Of a stretch of DNA of 64,000 nucleotides, positions 1-9,495 are shown piece by piece. Location of the stretch: the NCBI GenBank assembly GCA_028023455.1, contig JAQFVV010013376.1:1-64000 (forward strand), written 5' to 3'. The stretch's first letter is position 1. Each line of letters begins with the position of its first letter. The notes beneath the pieces are model-generated. The model was not told where the DNA came from. It made no database searches and saw only the letters and a list, made by a program, of their open reading frames with translations. This DNA comes from Epiperipatus broadwayi (taxonomy: Eukaryota; Onychophora; Udeonychophora; Euonychophora; Peripatidae). The position numbers and the translations under genes are program-made.

Positions 1-526
1 AGAAATTCTTATGGGAAACTGAAATGTATTTGCAAATAACCCAACAGTAAACATAATTTATTTTGATTTGATTTGATTTTAGATTCTCAAATGTTGTATT
101 TTTTTTTTTCTGTTGCTTGTTGAATATTCTTTTTGGAAAACTCAAAAACAATTTTTATGTGACAACAAGTATACAGTTTTATAATTTTTTTTTTTTTTTT
201 TACAACTTAATGTTCATGACCGCAGGCAAGCCAATGACCTCTTTCTTTTATTGTATAATGTTTTTGGAAAACAAGTGTAGAAATTGTATCAGTGGTTATT
301 CGGCTTGACACCTATTCAAAATTATTTAATTAGATAAATGTAATTTTACTTTATTGTTTAAAGAAATCAAGGGATTGGAATTTAAATGGTCTGTGAAATT
401 CTGAAATTAATTAAAAGATAGCTAAAATTAAATCCATTGTTTGGACTTGTTTAATTAAAAACAGAAATGTAAAAGCAATAACTTGTGGAGGGGATGAGAG
501 AATACACCCTGTAATGGGGGGGGGGA

Positions 527-534
527 TATATAAA
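527..534 (+). promoter_or_regulatory. TATA box of the Gypsy LTR
   Basis: TATATAAA directly follows a run of G. It lies about 1.77 kb before the LTR end and upstream of the polyadenylation signal at 1883, the order expected for the U3-R-U5 of an LTR. Initiation about 30 bp downstream is inferred. Confidence 0.45.
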
Positions 535-1348
535 GGCTGGTCAGGTGAAATTTAATTAGTTAGCTGGGTTACATTGGTTGAAACCAAAGGGCTTCTTCGG
601 TTTTTGGTGTGTATTTTGTTGATACTCACACGGGCACTCTTACCCGTTAGCAGTATAGTTTCCGGAGTGTACTGACAAAAAAAAAAAAGGAAAAAAAATT
701 ATGAGTGTAAAAACTATTTATTCGGAATGCTGAACGTATTTTAAAAGGCGCAGACCAAGAAATATGATATTCATTGACTGAGAAAGAAAAATACAATTGA
801 AATTTAAGCAAATGTTTTATATCGCTAAGAAAATGGAATCAAGATTTATTCGTGATACCGCAATGGACATGGAGTAGAAAACCAAGTTCGGTACATTCGC
901 ACAGCTCGGAGTCCTACATAGCCATCCAGTGATGTGACTTTCCATTTCTGAAAGTGTAGCTGCTATGGACAATTTGCCAACCTCCATATAGGCCCTGTGA
1001 AGTAATCACCTGCACAGCAGATATATATCGCCCTCAAAATCATAGCCTGGAGAAGAACGAAGACTTCGGGAAGTATTATTTATGTTTTTATATTTTTTTT
1101 ATGTCTTATTATGAGTAATTCGTCATTTGACTAATATTGCTATTACTAAATGAACCAATGAATTGCGTAATTCAGTCATAAATATTTTGTTTGTAATTTT
1201 AACGTAAAGCTACACGTAATTCATTGGAGTATCTAAATAAATTATAAAAGAATCGATAAAGTAAATATGAAATATTTCAAAATAGTTAAATAGAAATAAT
1301 TGGGTGGTTTGGTCATTGGATGTCTGTGTTTCACTTTGAAATAATATA

Positions 1349-1634
1349 AAATTTATTCCATCCGCTAAGTGCAGGATTGTTTTTATAAGGAATAAAACTA
1401 TGTAAGACAGCGTTCCAAATAATTATTATTGTCCGCTACGGGCAGGACTCATATTATGGAACTTTTAAGATTAAAATTGTAGTTTAGCACGAGTTTGTTC
1501 CCCTAGTAAATTTATTCCATCCGCTAAGTGCAGGATTGTTTTCATAAGGAATAAAAGTGGGTTCGAAAGTGTTCCAAATAATTATTATTGTCCGCCATGT
1601 GCAGGACTCAGATTATGGAACATTTAAGATTCTA
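1349..1634 (+). repeat. Two 126-bp tandem units, each with two nested hairpins, inside the LTR
   Basis: Units begin at 1349 and 1508 (period 159). Each holds two modules whose core is TCCGCYANGKGCAGGA, flanked by inner arms (ATCC/GGAT or GTCC/GGAC) and outer arms (TTATTCC/GGAATAA or GTTCC/GGAAC). Cores start near 1361, 1432, 1521 and 1591, so the two modules of a unit are 71 bp apart in both units. Position is downstream of the TATA box and upstream of the poly(A) signal, so the repeat would be transcribed. Confidence 0.7.
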
Positions 1635-1882
1635 ATATCATTAACTCGTGGCTAACCCATTTTTTTTTTTGTATTATTATGAAACACGTACATACCATGG
1701 CCAATACACATTGTTTTATAAGAAATTTTGTTTTGAGTTTAAAGTGTAAGCAGGGGAGAATTTCAGACCATTCCTTTCCCATTCATGAAACTTTAAAATT
1801 TATTATACACTTGAATTTTAATTACTATCGTTTATGTGTGTGTTTATTATTTTGTAAATATTTATATAATCATAGAGGGCTT

Positions 1883-1888
1883 AATAAA
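1883..1888 (+). terminator. Polyadenylation signal of the LTR
   Basis: AATAAA lies downstream of the TATA box and about 410 bp before the LTR end, a reasonable R/U5 position. Other AATAAA strings occur in this A+T-rich LTR (for example 1390 and 1549), so the choice is tentative. Confidence 0.3.
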
Positions 1889-2305
1889 TTTAATATCTAA
1901 TTTTAAAGTACGGAGTTGTGCTGTGTATTTGATAATGATATTAGTGTTTGACCTTTTCTGTTAACGAAGCAACAAACCACCATCCCGAGATCATGAGTTG
2001 ATTGAGCTAGTCAGGGATTAAACTTACCGGGATCGGGAATCATTCGTTAGGCATTCACTTTCTATTGATTTTTTATAAGAGATTATAGCTCTTTACTTAT
2101 TACATGATCATATCCCTTAGGCAGGGGAGCAATCTCTTTCTTAAGGTGGTGCGTAAAGGTTGCAGTAAACGAACCTTTCAAAGGTATGATTATAGTAATG
2201 TATATTTTGGATGCCTTCGAATATTTCTTAATTGCTGCTCGATCTCAGAAAATGCATGTCATGCTCAATGCGGTATAGAGAGAGCCAGCGACCGTTACAG
2301 AAAAA

Positions 2306-2319
2306 TGGCGTCCAACGTG
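2306..2319 (+). other. Primer binding site, tRNA-Lys type
   Basis: TGGCGTCCAACGTG differs at one base from TGGCGCCCAACGTG, the complement of the 3' end of animal tRNA-Lys, a standard primer of retroviruses and some Gypsy elements. It lies six bases after the LTR terminus and about 600 bp before gag. This placement supports both the LTR edge and the + orientation of the element. Confidence 0.75.
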
Positions 2320-2572
2320 TTATTGGGCACGATGCAATTCGTATGCACATAAGTTAATAGTGGAGGTCACAGCCGTGTTATATAAATAATAAATGGAATA
2401 GAAAAATTATTAGTATTTTCTTAATAGGAGAGGTTTGGGCAGATAGCAAGCTACATTGAGAATAAAAAAAAAGGGAAAGTAATAAATAAACATATACTAG
2501 CTATATATAAATGGCAAACAAATTAGGGTGAGCTAAGTGCGAATGTACCGAGATTTAATAAAAAAGAAACAA

Positions 2573-2850
2573 ATAAATAGAATACGGTGTTAACGTTGTG
2601 ATTTAATAACAAAGAAATAAATAAACAGAATACCTTGCTAGAAAGAAATAGAATACTTTATTAGAAAGAAATAGAATACTTTATTAGTGTTGACATATAG
2701 TAAAGAGTGAAATTGATAAATAGAATACTTTATTAGCGTTGAGTTTTAACAACAAAGAAATAAACAGAATACTTTGTTAGCTGAGATTTAATAAGAAAGA
2801 AGTAAATAAACAGAATACTTTGTTATAAATAAACAGCATACTTTGTTAGC
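2573..2850 (+). repeat. Eight copies of a ~22-bp motif in the gag leader
   Basis: The motif AATARACAGAATACTTTGTTAG and close variants start near 2573, 2615, 2643, 2667, 2717, 2759, 2805 and 2828, separated by spacers of variable length. It fills the last 280 bp of the untranslated leader between the primer binding site and the gag start. Clustered binding sites in this position are known from Drosophila gypsy, where they bind Su(Hw) and form an insulator. The motif here is different, and a similar role is only inferred. Confidence 0.75.
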
Positions 2851-2926
2851 ATAGAGATATAGTGATAGTGAAATATAAAAGGGTGGATAATTAAATTTTC
2901 ATAGTCAAGATAAAATAAAACCTGAA

Positions 2927-5380
2927 ATGGAGGAAAAAAACTTAATGAATATAATTTCAGACTTTATGAAAGAAGTGACAGTAGAAGTATCTAAAGTACC
3001 AAGGCAAATAGATGATGTAAGAAAAGATATGGAAAAAGGAATGGATGACTTGTCCCAAAGACTAGACAATGTTAAAGATGAATCATTACAGGAATCAAAA
3101 ATAAAAAGCCCTAATATAGAAATAAAATACGATAACCTTGAGCTAAATAATAGTAAACATACAGAAGCTATAGCAAATAGACAACACGCAACAGGACTAG
3201 AGTTTGAGGGCATGCATGAAAGAATTGATGAAAAAAGAAGTGAGATGGAAAATAGCTGCAATAGCAAAATATACGAAATAGAGAAGAAGCTGGTAGGAAA
3301 TGATACTAAAGTAGCGAAAATAGAAAACACAGTAAAGCAGATAGAACAACAGATCATGATACTAATTAGCAGTAGCAACAAACATGAACAAGAAGCTACT
3401 AATGTAGAATCAGATACTCAGATAAAACAATGTGAGATAGATAAGGAAGGAGGCAGTGATACAATAAATATAATAACAGATAAAATGGACAAAAGTAATG
3501 CAGACATAGAATGTAAAAAGTCAGGGAAGGAAGATATGAGTGATACAAGTGCACTAAACATTAACCAATTTATAAAAATTAAAGTGTTTGAAGGGCAGAC
3601 AAGGGAGGCTCCGATAGAACATCTCAATAGTTTAGAAAATTATTTTAGAATAAATAGGATGGATGATACTAGCCAGTTAACCATAGCATACAACCACCTC
3701 CAAGGGGATGCTCTTGCATGGTGGGAGTCACTGTTTCGCCACCCAAGCACGTACGAAGAATATAAAAAAGCTTTGCTGCGAAACTTTTGGAGTGACGAAA
3801 GACAAGAGATGGTATTATACCAAATAATGCAAGAAAAATATAAAATGGGTGGAGGTGAGAGTTACTCAAAGTTCTTCAGAAGACAAGTGGCCAAGCTCCG
3901 GACTTTAGAAGCCTGCCATATATCTGAGGGCCAGATCGTCAGAATAATATGGCACAATTTACCATTCCGTATCGAACAAATGCTTTTAACGGCAAATACG
4001 AACTCAACAGAACAACTAGCGGAATTACTAAATAGTATCGACATCAACCAGCAAGGCAGACCAGTAGATAAAACAGATACGACCGATAATGGTAGGGTCA
4101 TACAGGAAAAAAAAGATACAGATTCATATAAAGAAATATCGAATCTAGTTTGTTCATGGGAGGATAGAGTGCCAGAATACGTACCGCAAAAGTGCCCCAC
4201 GATAAGAATAACATTAGAAGGAGTAGAAGCATTAGCGTTAGTGGACTCAGGTAGTCAAATTTCAGTAATTTCAGAAAATCTGTATAAGAAAATAGTTATT
4301 AGTAACCCTAGAGTAGAAACGCTTCCATTACGGGCTGCCCAGGTAACACTAGCAAACAACCGAAAGGCCAAGCTCGAACCTCGCCAGATATGGATACAAA
4401 TAGAATACCAGGGAATGATGACATGCCATGCATTTCTGATTATGAGCAACTTGATTCACGAGGCAGTATTGGGCTCAGACTTCTTGCACATGAACAAATG
4501 TAATATAAATTACGAAAAGGAATGGGTGATATGCAATGGTCACCAAATACCATTCTCGCAGTCATCAGTGTCTGGTATGACAGGACTGTGTTGCATGAAC
4601 CAGTCTACCATAGAGATTCTGGAAGAAAAGGTCAGTATGGCTGGAATAGCTTCATCAAATGAGAAGAAAAAACTCAAATCTCTACTGCAAGATTACGACA
4701 CGATATTCTCTGATACCCCAGGGATAATTAAGGGGTATACGCAAAGGATAAGACTAAAGCCGGGAGAACCATTCCAGGCACGTTCATACCCCATACCTCA
4801 CAAATTTAAGGAAGAAGTCGAGCGTCAATTGGAGCAGATGATGGAGTGGGGTGTGATTGATAAATGCTCCTCACCATACTGCAACCCTCTAGTAGCTGTA
4901 AAAAAGAAAAACGGATCTATCAGAATATGTCTTGATGCTCGCCAGTTGAACCATGCAACAATACCTGACTGCACCATTCCGCCACCTATACAAGAACTGC
5001 TAATGAAGTTTAAAGGAAAAAGTATCTTCTCGACGTTCGATCTTACTGCCAGCTATTGGCAGATCGAGTTACATCCAGCGGACCGTCAATACACTGCATT
5101 CAGATATGGGGGATACTCGTACCAATTTAACCAAATGCCTTTTGGGTTAATTAACAGTGGAGCAGGACTGCTATGGTGTTTAGATCAAGTGCTAAGACCT
5201 AAAGTCAAGAAAAGTATAATTACTTATGTTGATTATGTTGTGGTGGCATCATCATCTATGGAAGAACATTTTCAACAACTGCAGACATTTTTCAAAGAAT
5301 GCCACGATAAGGGCATAAAGATAAACTTAAAAAAAGCACACTGGTATCCAATGAAATCGAATTCCTTGGCCATTTGGTAG
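2927..5380 (+). CDS. Ty3/Gypsy Gag-protease-reverse transcriptase polyprotein (inactive copy)
   Basis: An 817-codon open frame starting at the first ATG after the leader. Residues 1-200 are charged and heptad-like, suggesting a coiled coil. About 216-380 is a retrotransposon Gag domain (LQGDALAWW, then the LNSIDIN region). No CCHC zinc knuckle follows. An aspartic protease has ALVDSGSQ near residue 440. The reverse transcriptase runs from about 594 with KKKNGSIRICLD, FSTFDL, YTAFRYG and QMPFGL. The catalytic YxDD box reads YVDY (residues 767-770, 5225-5236), so the second aspartate is lost and the enzyme should be dead. The frame ends abnormally at 5380, because the FLGHLV thumb segment continues in another frame. 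Gag and Pol are fused without a frameshift signal, unlike Drosophila gypsy. Family assignment is firm; activity is excluded by what is seen. Confidence 0.9.
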   Translation: MEEKNLMNIISDFMKEVTVEVSKVPRQIDDVRKDMEKGMDDLSQRLDNVKDESLQESKIKSPNIEIKYDNLELNNSKHTEAIANRQHATGLEFEGMHERIDEKRSEMENSCNSKIYEIEKKLVGNDTKVAKIENTVKQIEQQIMILISSSNKHEQEATNVESDTQIKQCEIDKEGGSDTINIITDKMDKSNADIECKKSGKEDMSDTSALNINQFIKIKVFEGQTREAPIEHLNSLENYFRINRMDDTSQLTIAYNHLQGDALAWWESLFRHPSTYEEYKKALLRNFWSDERQEMVLYQIMQEKYKMGGGESYSKFFRRQVAKLRTLEACHISEGQIVRIIWHNLPFRIEQMLLTANTNSTEQLAELLNSIDINQQGRPVDKTDTTDNGRVIQEKKDTDSYKEISNLVCSWEDRVPEYVPQKCPTIRITLEGVEALALVDSGSQISVISENLYKKIVISNPRVETLPLRAAQVTLANNRKAKLEPRQIWIQIEYQGMMTCHAFLIMSNLIHEAVLGSDFLHMNKCNINYEKEWVICNGHQIPFSQSSVSGMTGLCCMNQSTIEILEEKVSMAGIASSNEKKKLKSLLQDYDTIFSDTPGIIKGYTQRIRLKPGEPFQARSYPIPHKFKEEVERQLEQMMEWGVIDKCSSPYCNPLVAVKKKNGSIRICLDARQLNHATIPDCTIPPPIQELLMKFKGKSIFSTFDLTASYWQIELHPADRQYTAFRYGGYSYQFNQMPFGLINSGAGLLWCLDQVLRPKVKKSIITYVDYVVVASSSMEEHFQQLQTFFKECHDKGIKINLKKAHWYPMKSNSLAIW

Positions 5381-6540
5381 GAGAATCTGGAATCAAACCA
5401 CATCCAGACAAAATCAAGGCCATCACTGAGTTTCCTAGACCCCGAACAAAGAAAAATGTACGTTCTTTTTTGGGTCTATGCAATTTCTACAATAGATTCT
5501 GTGAGAAATTTGCGGATCAAATAGAACCATTGCTGCGACTCATTAGGAAAGACATATGTTGGAGTTGGACGCAAGAACAAGAGGAAGCATTTGAAAGAGT
5601 AAAGAGAAATTTTGTAAAACAAGTTGTGTTGGCATATCCGGACTTTAATAGACCATTTTTACTCCAAACTGATAGTAGTGGATATGGATTGGGGGTCACT
5701 CTTTCTCAGATCCAGCATGATGGACAACTGGGAGTACTATATTTCATAAGCCGGCTGCTGAAAGGACCGGAGATAAACTACACTGTTACAGAAAAAGAGG
5801 CCCTGGCCATTGTATGGGCATTTCAGAAGTTTCGTCCCATCCTGTTGGGTTCTGAGGTAGTGGTGATTACAGACCACAAAAGTTTGGAATTCCTCAACCA
5901 TAGCTACCTTAATAATAGCCATTTGGTATGTTGGAGCCTGTTCCTCCAAGAATTTAACTACTCAGTTAGGTACTGTAAGGGGGCTGAGAATATAGTAGCT
6001 GATGTACTCAGCCACCATCCAGTCCCAATCCAACAGCAACATGGAAATCTAGATAACATATATATAGCTAATATTGTGTCCTGCATTGGTGAAAGCATCG
6101 AGAAACATCTATCTCAACTGACTGAAAAACAACATGAAGACAAAAAGCTATGTCAAATTATGACTCAATGCCAGAAATCACCAGGAAAAACAAATACACA
6201 GAGATATAAAATTGACAAAGGCATGTTATATTATCGAATTCAAGAAGGGAGCGAGGATTGGAGAGTGGTGGTACCACCCCAAATGAGGAACTCTCTCATC
6301 ACAGACATCCACAAATTGTATGGACATTACGGTACTTACAAAACAAAATACTGCCTTCAATGGTGGTTTTACTGGCCAGGGATGCACAGAGATATAATTG
6401 CCACATTAAACAAATGTGAAGTATGTCAATGGGCAAAGCCACAGAATAAATCATACACTAGTCACATGAAATCAATCATCCCAAAGAACCCTAATGAAAT
6501 CATGGCCATTGACTTTTATGGTCCTCTGCCCCCCTTTTAA
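5374..6540 (+). CDS. Gypsy Pol continuation: RT thumb, RNase H and integrase N-terminus
   Basis: This frame carries on pol after a one-base shift near 5345-5365. It opens with the conserved end of the RT (GIKPHPDKIKAI, then SFLGLCNFYNRF). RNase H follows at about residues 95-215, with TDSSGYG, TEKEALAIVW and TDHKSLEFL supplying catalytic acidic residues and the usual closing LSRHP changed to LSHHP. The integrase HHCC zinc domain is at about 311-351 (HKLYGH, then CEVC). The first catalytic aspartate is in AIDFYGP near 378. The frame stops at 6540 just after GPLPP, where another shift breaks the integrase core. The nominal first codon is not a real start; translation would have come from upstream in the intact element. 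It is a relic of the same copy as 2927-5380. Confidence 0.88.
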   Translation: MVGESGIKPHPDKIKAITEFPRPRTKKNVRSFLGLCNFYNRFCEKFADQIEPLLRLIRKDICWSWTQEQEEAFERVKRNFVKQVVLAYPDFNRPFLLQTDSSGYGLGVTLSQIQHDGQLGVLYFISRLLKGPEINYTVTEKEALAIVWAFQKFRPILLGSEVVVITDHKSLEFLNHSYLNNSHLVCWSLFLQEFNYSVRYCKGAENIVADVLSHHPVPIQQQHGNLDNIYIANIVSCIGESIEKHLSQLTEKQHEDKKLCQIMTQCQKSPGKTNTQRYKIDKGMLYYRIQEGSEDWRVVVPPQMRNSLITDIHKLYGHYGTYKTKYCLQWWFYWPGMHRDIIATLNKCEVCQWAKPQNKSYTSHMKSIIPKNPNEIMAIDFYGPLPPF

Positions 6541-6790
6541 TAGAAAGAAATACTTATTGGTGGTATACTGACCTATTTTCAAAGTGGGTTGCAGCATATC
6601 CTTTGTCCAGGACCACGACAAAAGAAACTATTAGGGTATTAGATTCTCTGGCATTTCCTACAGGTCGGAAAGCCAAAATCAATTTTATCTGATCATGAAA
6701 CCCCATTTGCATCAGAGGAATGGAATAAATGGATGGCAAAGAATTTTGCTATTAATTGTTTCCACAATATTTTTTTGCACTTTCCTGGCA
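6541..6790 (+). pseudogene. Gypsy integrase catalytic core, frameshifted and truncated
   Basis: Translation in shifted frames gives FSKWVAAYPLSRTTTKET and then SDHETPFASEEWNKW, the segments around the second catalytic aspartate of retroviral-type integrases. Several frame changes and a stop interrupt it. The third catalytic residue (Glu) region, the C-terminal domain and the 3' LTR are not recognisable. The next identifiable sequence, from about 6815, is an antisense LINE fragment, so the element was truncated or replaced here. Confidence 0.75.
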
Positions 6791-6814
6791 ACAAAAATTA
6801 TGCCTACAGCGCTT

Positions 6815-7105
6815 CTTCATTCTCTAAAACCACACGGAGTCTCTGGCAACCATTTACCTACAATTGGAAGCAATCTCAACAAAATTCTTGATAGTACTTT
6901 TGCTGTAGTGGATAATAATGATATTCCTTTGGTAATTACTGTAATATTGTCTATTCTCTTTATTTTTAAAAACAGAAACAATAAAATCATTCTTGATAGT
7001 GAATGGTACAAATTCATGGGTCCATATATACCTAAAGTATTCAGTATTTTTAAAACTAGGTATTCCATTAGGATCAGCAGTCTTTACATTGTTAAGATTC
7101 AAAAG
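6815..7105 (-). pseudogene. LINE reverse transcriptase fragment (fingers/palm)
   Basis: On the minus strand, two overlapping frames read together as the N-terminal half of a non-LTR reverse transcriptase: ADPNGIPS, then SVFKNKENRQYYSNY in one frame, then GISLLSTTAKVLSRILL and LLPIVGKWLPETPCGF in the next. These match the canonical order DGIPxE, IFKNKG, NYRGISLLS, LPExQCGFR. A frame change sits near the NYRGIS motif, and no catalytic YADD or endonuclease is present. It abuts the broken Gypsy integrase in opposite orientation, so it was inserted there or joined by deletion. Confidence 0.8.
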
Positions 7106-7612
7106 ACCAGTTTTGATTTCATTATACTAGATGTCTTTGTTTAAATCTAAATGATATAAATGGATATATTATTAAAAGTTATCTCAATTCTTGTATCATT
7201 ATTCAGAAGACGATCAAAATATTCCATTGATTGTTTAAAATATCATTGTCATCATATAAGAGAGTGCCATTGTAGGATTTAATAGGATTGTGATACTATT
7301 TCTCAGGTCTATGTGTTTTTTTACACAACATATAAAGCATCATTGATAAAACAAAAAGTCAAAAACTACTATTGAGATGGGAATTGAATAGCACTACCAT
7401 TGAGTATAATCACTGGTTATTCAATCTTGCAGTTAGTGATAGTTAGAATAGTGAACCACTTTTATTTTATCATATATTGTATAAGATATAAAATTAAATG
7501 CTTTGGTATTTTAGATATCTAGCCAGAGAATATAGATACAATTAATAGAGAACCAAGGATACTAAAATTCATAGTTACTAACCTGAAATTATATATATAT
7601 ATTATAACGGTC
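7106..7612. other. No gene recognised between LINE fragment and solo LTR
   Basis: A+T-rich sequence with stops in all frames. It may include degraded flank of the LINE fragment, but no motif can be supported. The right end is an (AT)n tract that borders the next LTR. Confidence 0.3.
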
Positions 7613-9495
7613 AGCGAAGATGTGGAAGTTGCAGTCTTACCATATCTGTGCTACAGGGCGCCACCAGGTTATTTGAACCTGGAAAATTTATATAGTAGGC
7701 AGATACGTAAGTTAAGAAAATTTTATATATATATGTTATTCCGATTGTCTGCTCAATGCCACTAGCTCAGTGAGACGCAGAGATTTACAAAATATAAATT
7801 CTTAAAATATTTTTTTTAATATTAACAAAAATAAAAGAAGCCACTGCCAGTAATAACACACAAACATTTATTAAACATATATAAATTTAAAATTATTTTA
7901 GTATATTTACTTTAATTTTTTTTATTTTTATAAAACATTAAAACTTTACCTTAGATTTTAATTCCTATTTTAACTGTTTTATTTTATTTTGAAAATTCGC
8001 ACAGATGAATTTTATATTTATTAGTGTCAAATATATAGACTACATAGATTGCATTTGAAAAGAAAATATTCTATCCCTTATTTAACTTTAGGCCAAAAAT
8101 TCGCAGTCAAACTAACATCAATCCATCTGCTACATCGATGTATTCAATGCAGTGTGAATACGACAGCACAAATACCATACTGTCAGGAATGTACATCTGA
8201 ACAGCATGGTTATAGAAGACATTACTCTTGTCCAGACAGTAATACTACATCTGTCTGACAAGAAGAACAATAAAAAAACTCCATAGGAAGGGACTGCATT
8301 TTTCATCTTACTATCCCATTCCATAGACAAAAAGGGTGTGTGTGGCATATAATGTGACCCTGCATGTATCGGACCTCATACTACATTTACTAATTACACC
8401 AATATATCCAATCCATTGACCCAATTTAACTATGAAACAAATAACCTAAGATTTACCCTCCCTTAAACTAACATAACCTTATGAATCTATGCAGCCATTC
8501 ATGCCCGACTTAAATTTAACATTTTTTTTTTAAAAGTTGTTTAACAAAAAAAAAATCATAACAAAAACTTAAAAGAATGGAAAATAAATTAATGGAAATG
8601 ATTTAACAAACAAATAATACATTCAATAAAATAATTAATAAAAAATTTAGCCAGATAGGAAATTCTATTTCTATTTAAATATTGAGAAGTTTTTGGAATC
8701 AAAGTTCTTACTGTTTTGAAAATGTTCATTAACTATATAGTTCTTACTGTTTTTAGAAAAAGTCAGTAGTTTCTAATTGCTTGTAATTTTGGAAGATGTT
8801 AATTCCCACGAAGTCATGAGGAGATCGGTGTGCAGTTAGCCATTGGTCCTTTATTGTAGCTGGTATTTAATTGCCAGGCCCAGATGTCGTATAGTCCGCA
8901 ATATGATAAAATGATGTTTCATTTTGGTTTTTAGAACTGAAGAAATTGAAAGTGCATCTTTTAATCCCTTCTCCCCCAACTTAATACATATCACCTCTCT
9001 CTATCATATCTCTTTCCTTTTATTGTAGACCTTTGGATCCAGTGGACATTATGTCATGATGATGATGATGATCTTTTCCTTGAGGTCCTTTCCTGAGGGA
9101 TTTCTTTTATTGGCTATTAGTTTCTATTGTTTTTTCTCCCCCCTATCTGACCTTTACCTATACATTTTAAAATACCCAAGGGCTAGCTTACTTTTACTAA
9201 TTAAAATAATCATTTCCATTTTACACAATAGAATTAATTAAATTATTGTACATTCTTTTTATCTTTAAATCTTTTAAGTTCTTTTTTTTCTGAAAATTTA
9301 GTTTTAAAACTTTTTCTTTTTTTAATAAAGTTTTCTTCTAATAATTTTTCATCTGTGTGATTTTATATATATAAAGTTTAAATGACTTTTAACTTTCAAT
9401 TTTTTTAATTCTTAAAAAAAAGTTTTTATTTGCAAACTTTTCAATGTCTAATTTTTAAAATAAATAATGTAACGGTGATGTGTGTGCCCGTTACA
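7613..9495 (-). mobile_element. Solitary Gypsy-type LTR, copy A
   Basis: The ends are TATAACGG and CCCGTTACA (a decayed TGTAACGG/CCGTTACA pair), embedded in (AT)n on both sides. It is co-linear over nearly its whole length with the repeat at 18.5-20.7 kb, and its minus-strand end CTGACCGTTATA resembles the 5' LTR end at 2299. Read on the minus strand it holds TTTAATAAATG (polyadenylation region, near 7870), TGAGCTAGT (near 7762) and a hairpin plus GGCGCC (7654-7682). Short open frames inside (for example 8130-8348 minus) match those of the other copy only loosely and look fortuitous. No internal coding region accompanies it, hence a solo LTR. Confidence 0.65.
7664..7682 (-). promoter_or_regulatory. 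Conserved U5 hairpin of LTR A
   Basis: CCAGGTT/AACCTGG arms around a 5-base loop, next to GGGCGCCACC. The same structure with different paired bases is found in the LTRs at 18565 and 60865, so the pairing rather than the sequence is conserved. Confidence 0.5.

Larger units (their letters stand above)
1..2299 (+). mobile_element. 5' LTR (left-truncated by window) of a Ty3/Gypsy element
   Basis: The right edge is set by a CA dinucleotide in GACCGTTACA at 2290-2299, six bases before a tRNA-Lys-type primer binding site, which is the expected LTR/leader junction. Inside are a TATA box at 527, a tandem hairpin repeat at 1349-1634 and an AATAAA at 1883. The terminal CCGTTACA and the internal motif TGAGCTAGT (2003-2011) recur in the minus-strand LTRs at 7.6-9.5 and 18.5-20.7 kb, so these belong to related families. 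The left edge cannot be fixed. It may lie just outside the window, because related LTRs carry about 440 bp upstream of the TATA box. No matching 3' LTR was found after the pol gene. Confidence 0.6.

Noticed and set aside
2905-3381. 158-codon minus-strand open frame over the gag start
   Set aside because: Antisense shadow of the Gag coding region; Ser/Leu-rich composition is what the complement of this A-rich coding strand gives.
3862-4200. 112-codon minus-strand open frame within gag-pol
   Set aside because: Antisense to the Gag-protease frame, with no domain of its own.
6695-7144. 149-codon + strand open frame
   Set aside because: Its first part overlaps the broken integrase in another frame and the rest is antisense to the LINE fragment at 6815-7105; not a gene.
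8049-8258. 69-codon frame with cysteines (possible zinc finger) in LTR A
   Set aside because: Cysteine spacing fits no known finger, and the frame is not kept in LTR B.
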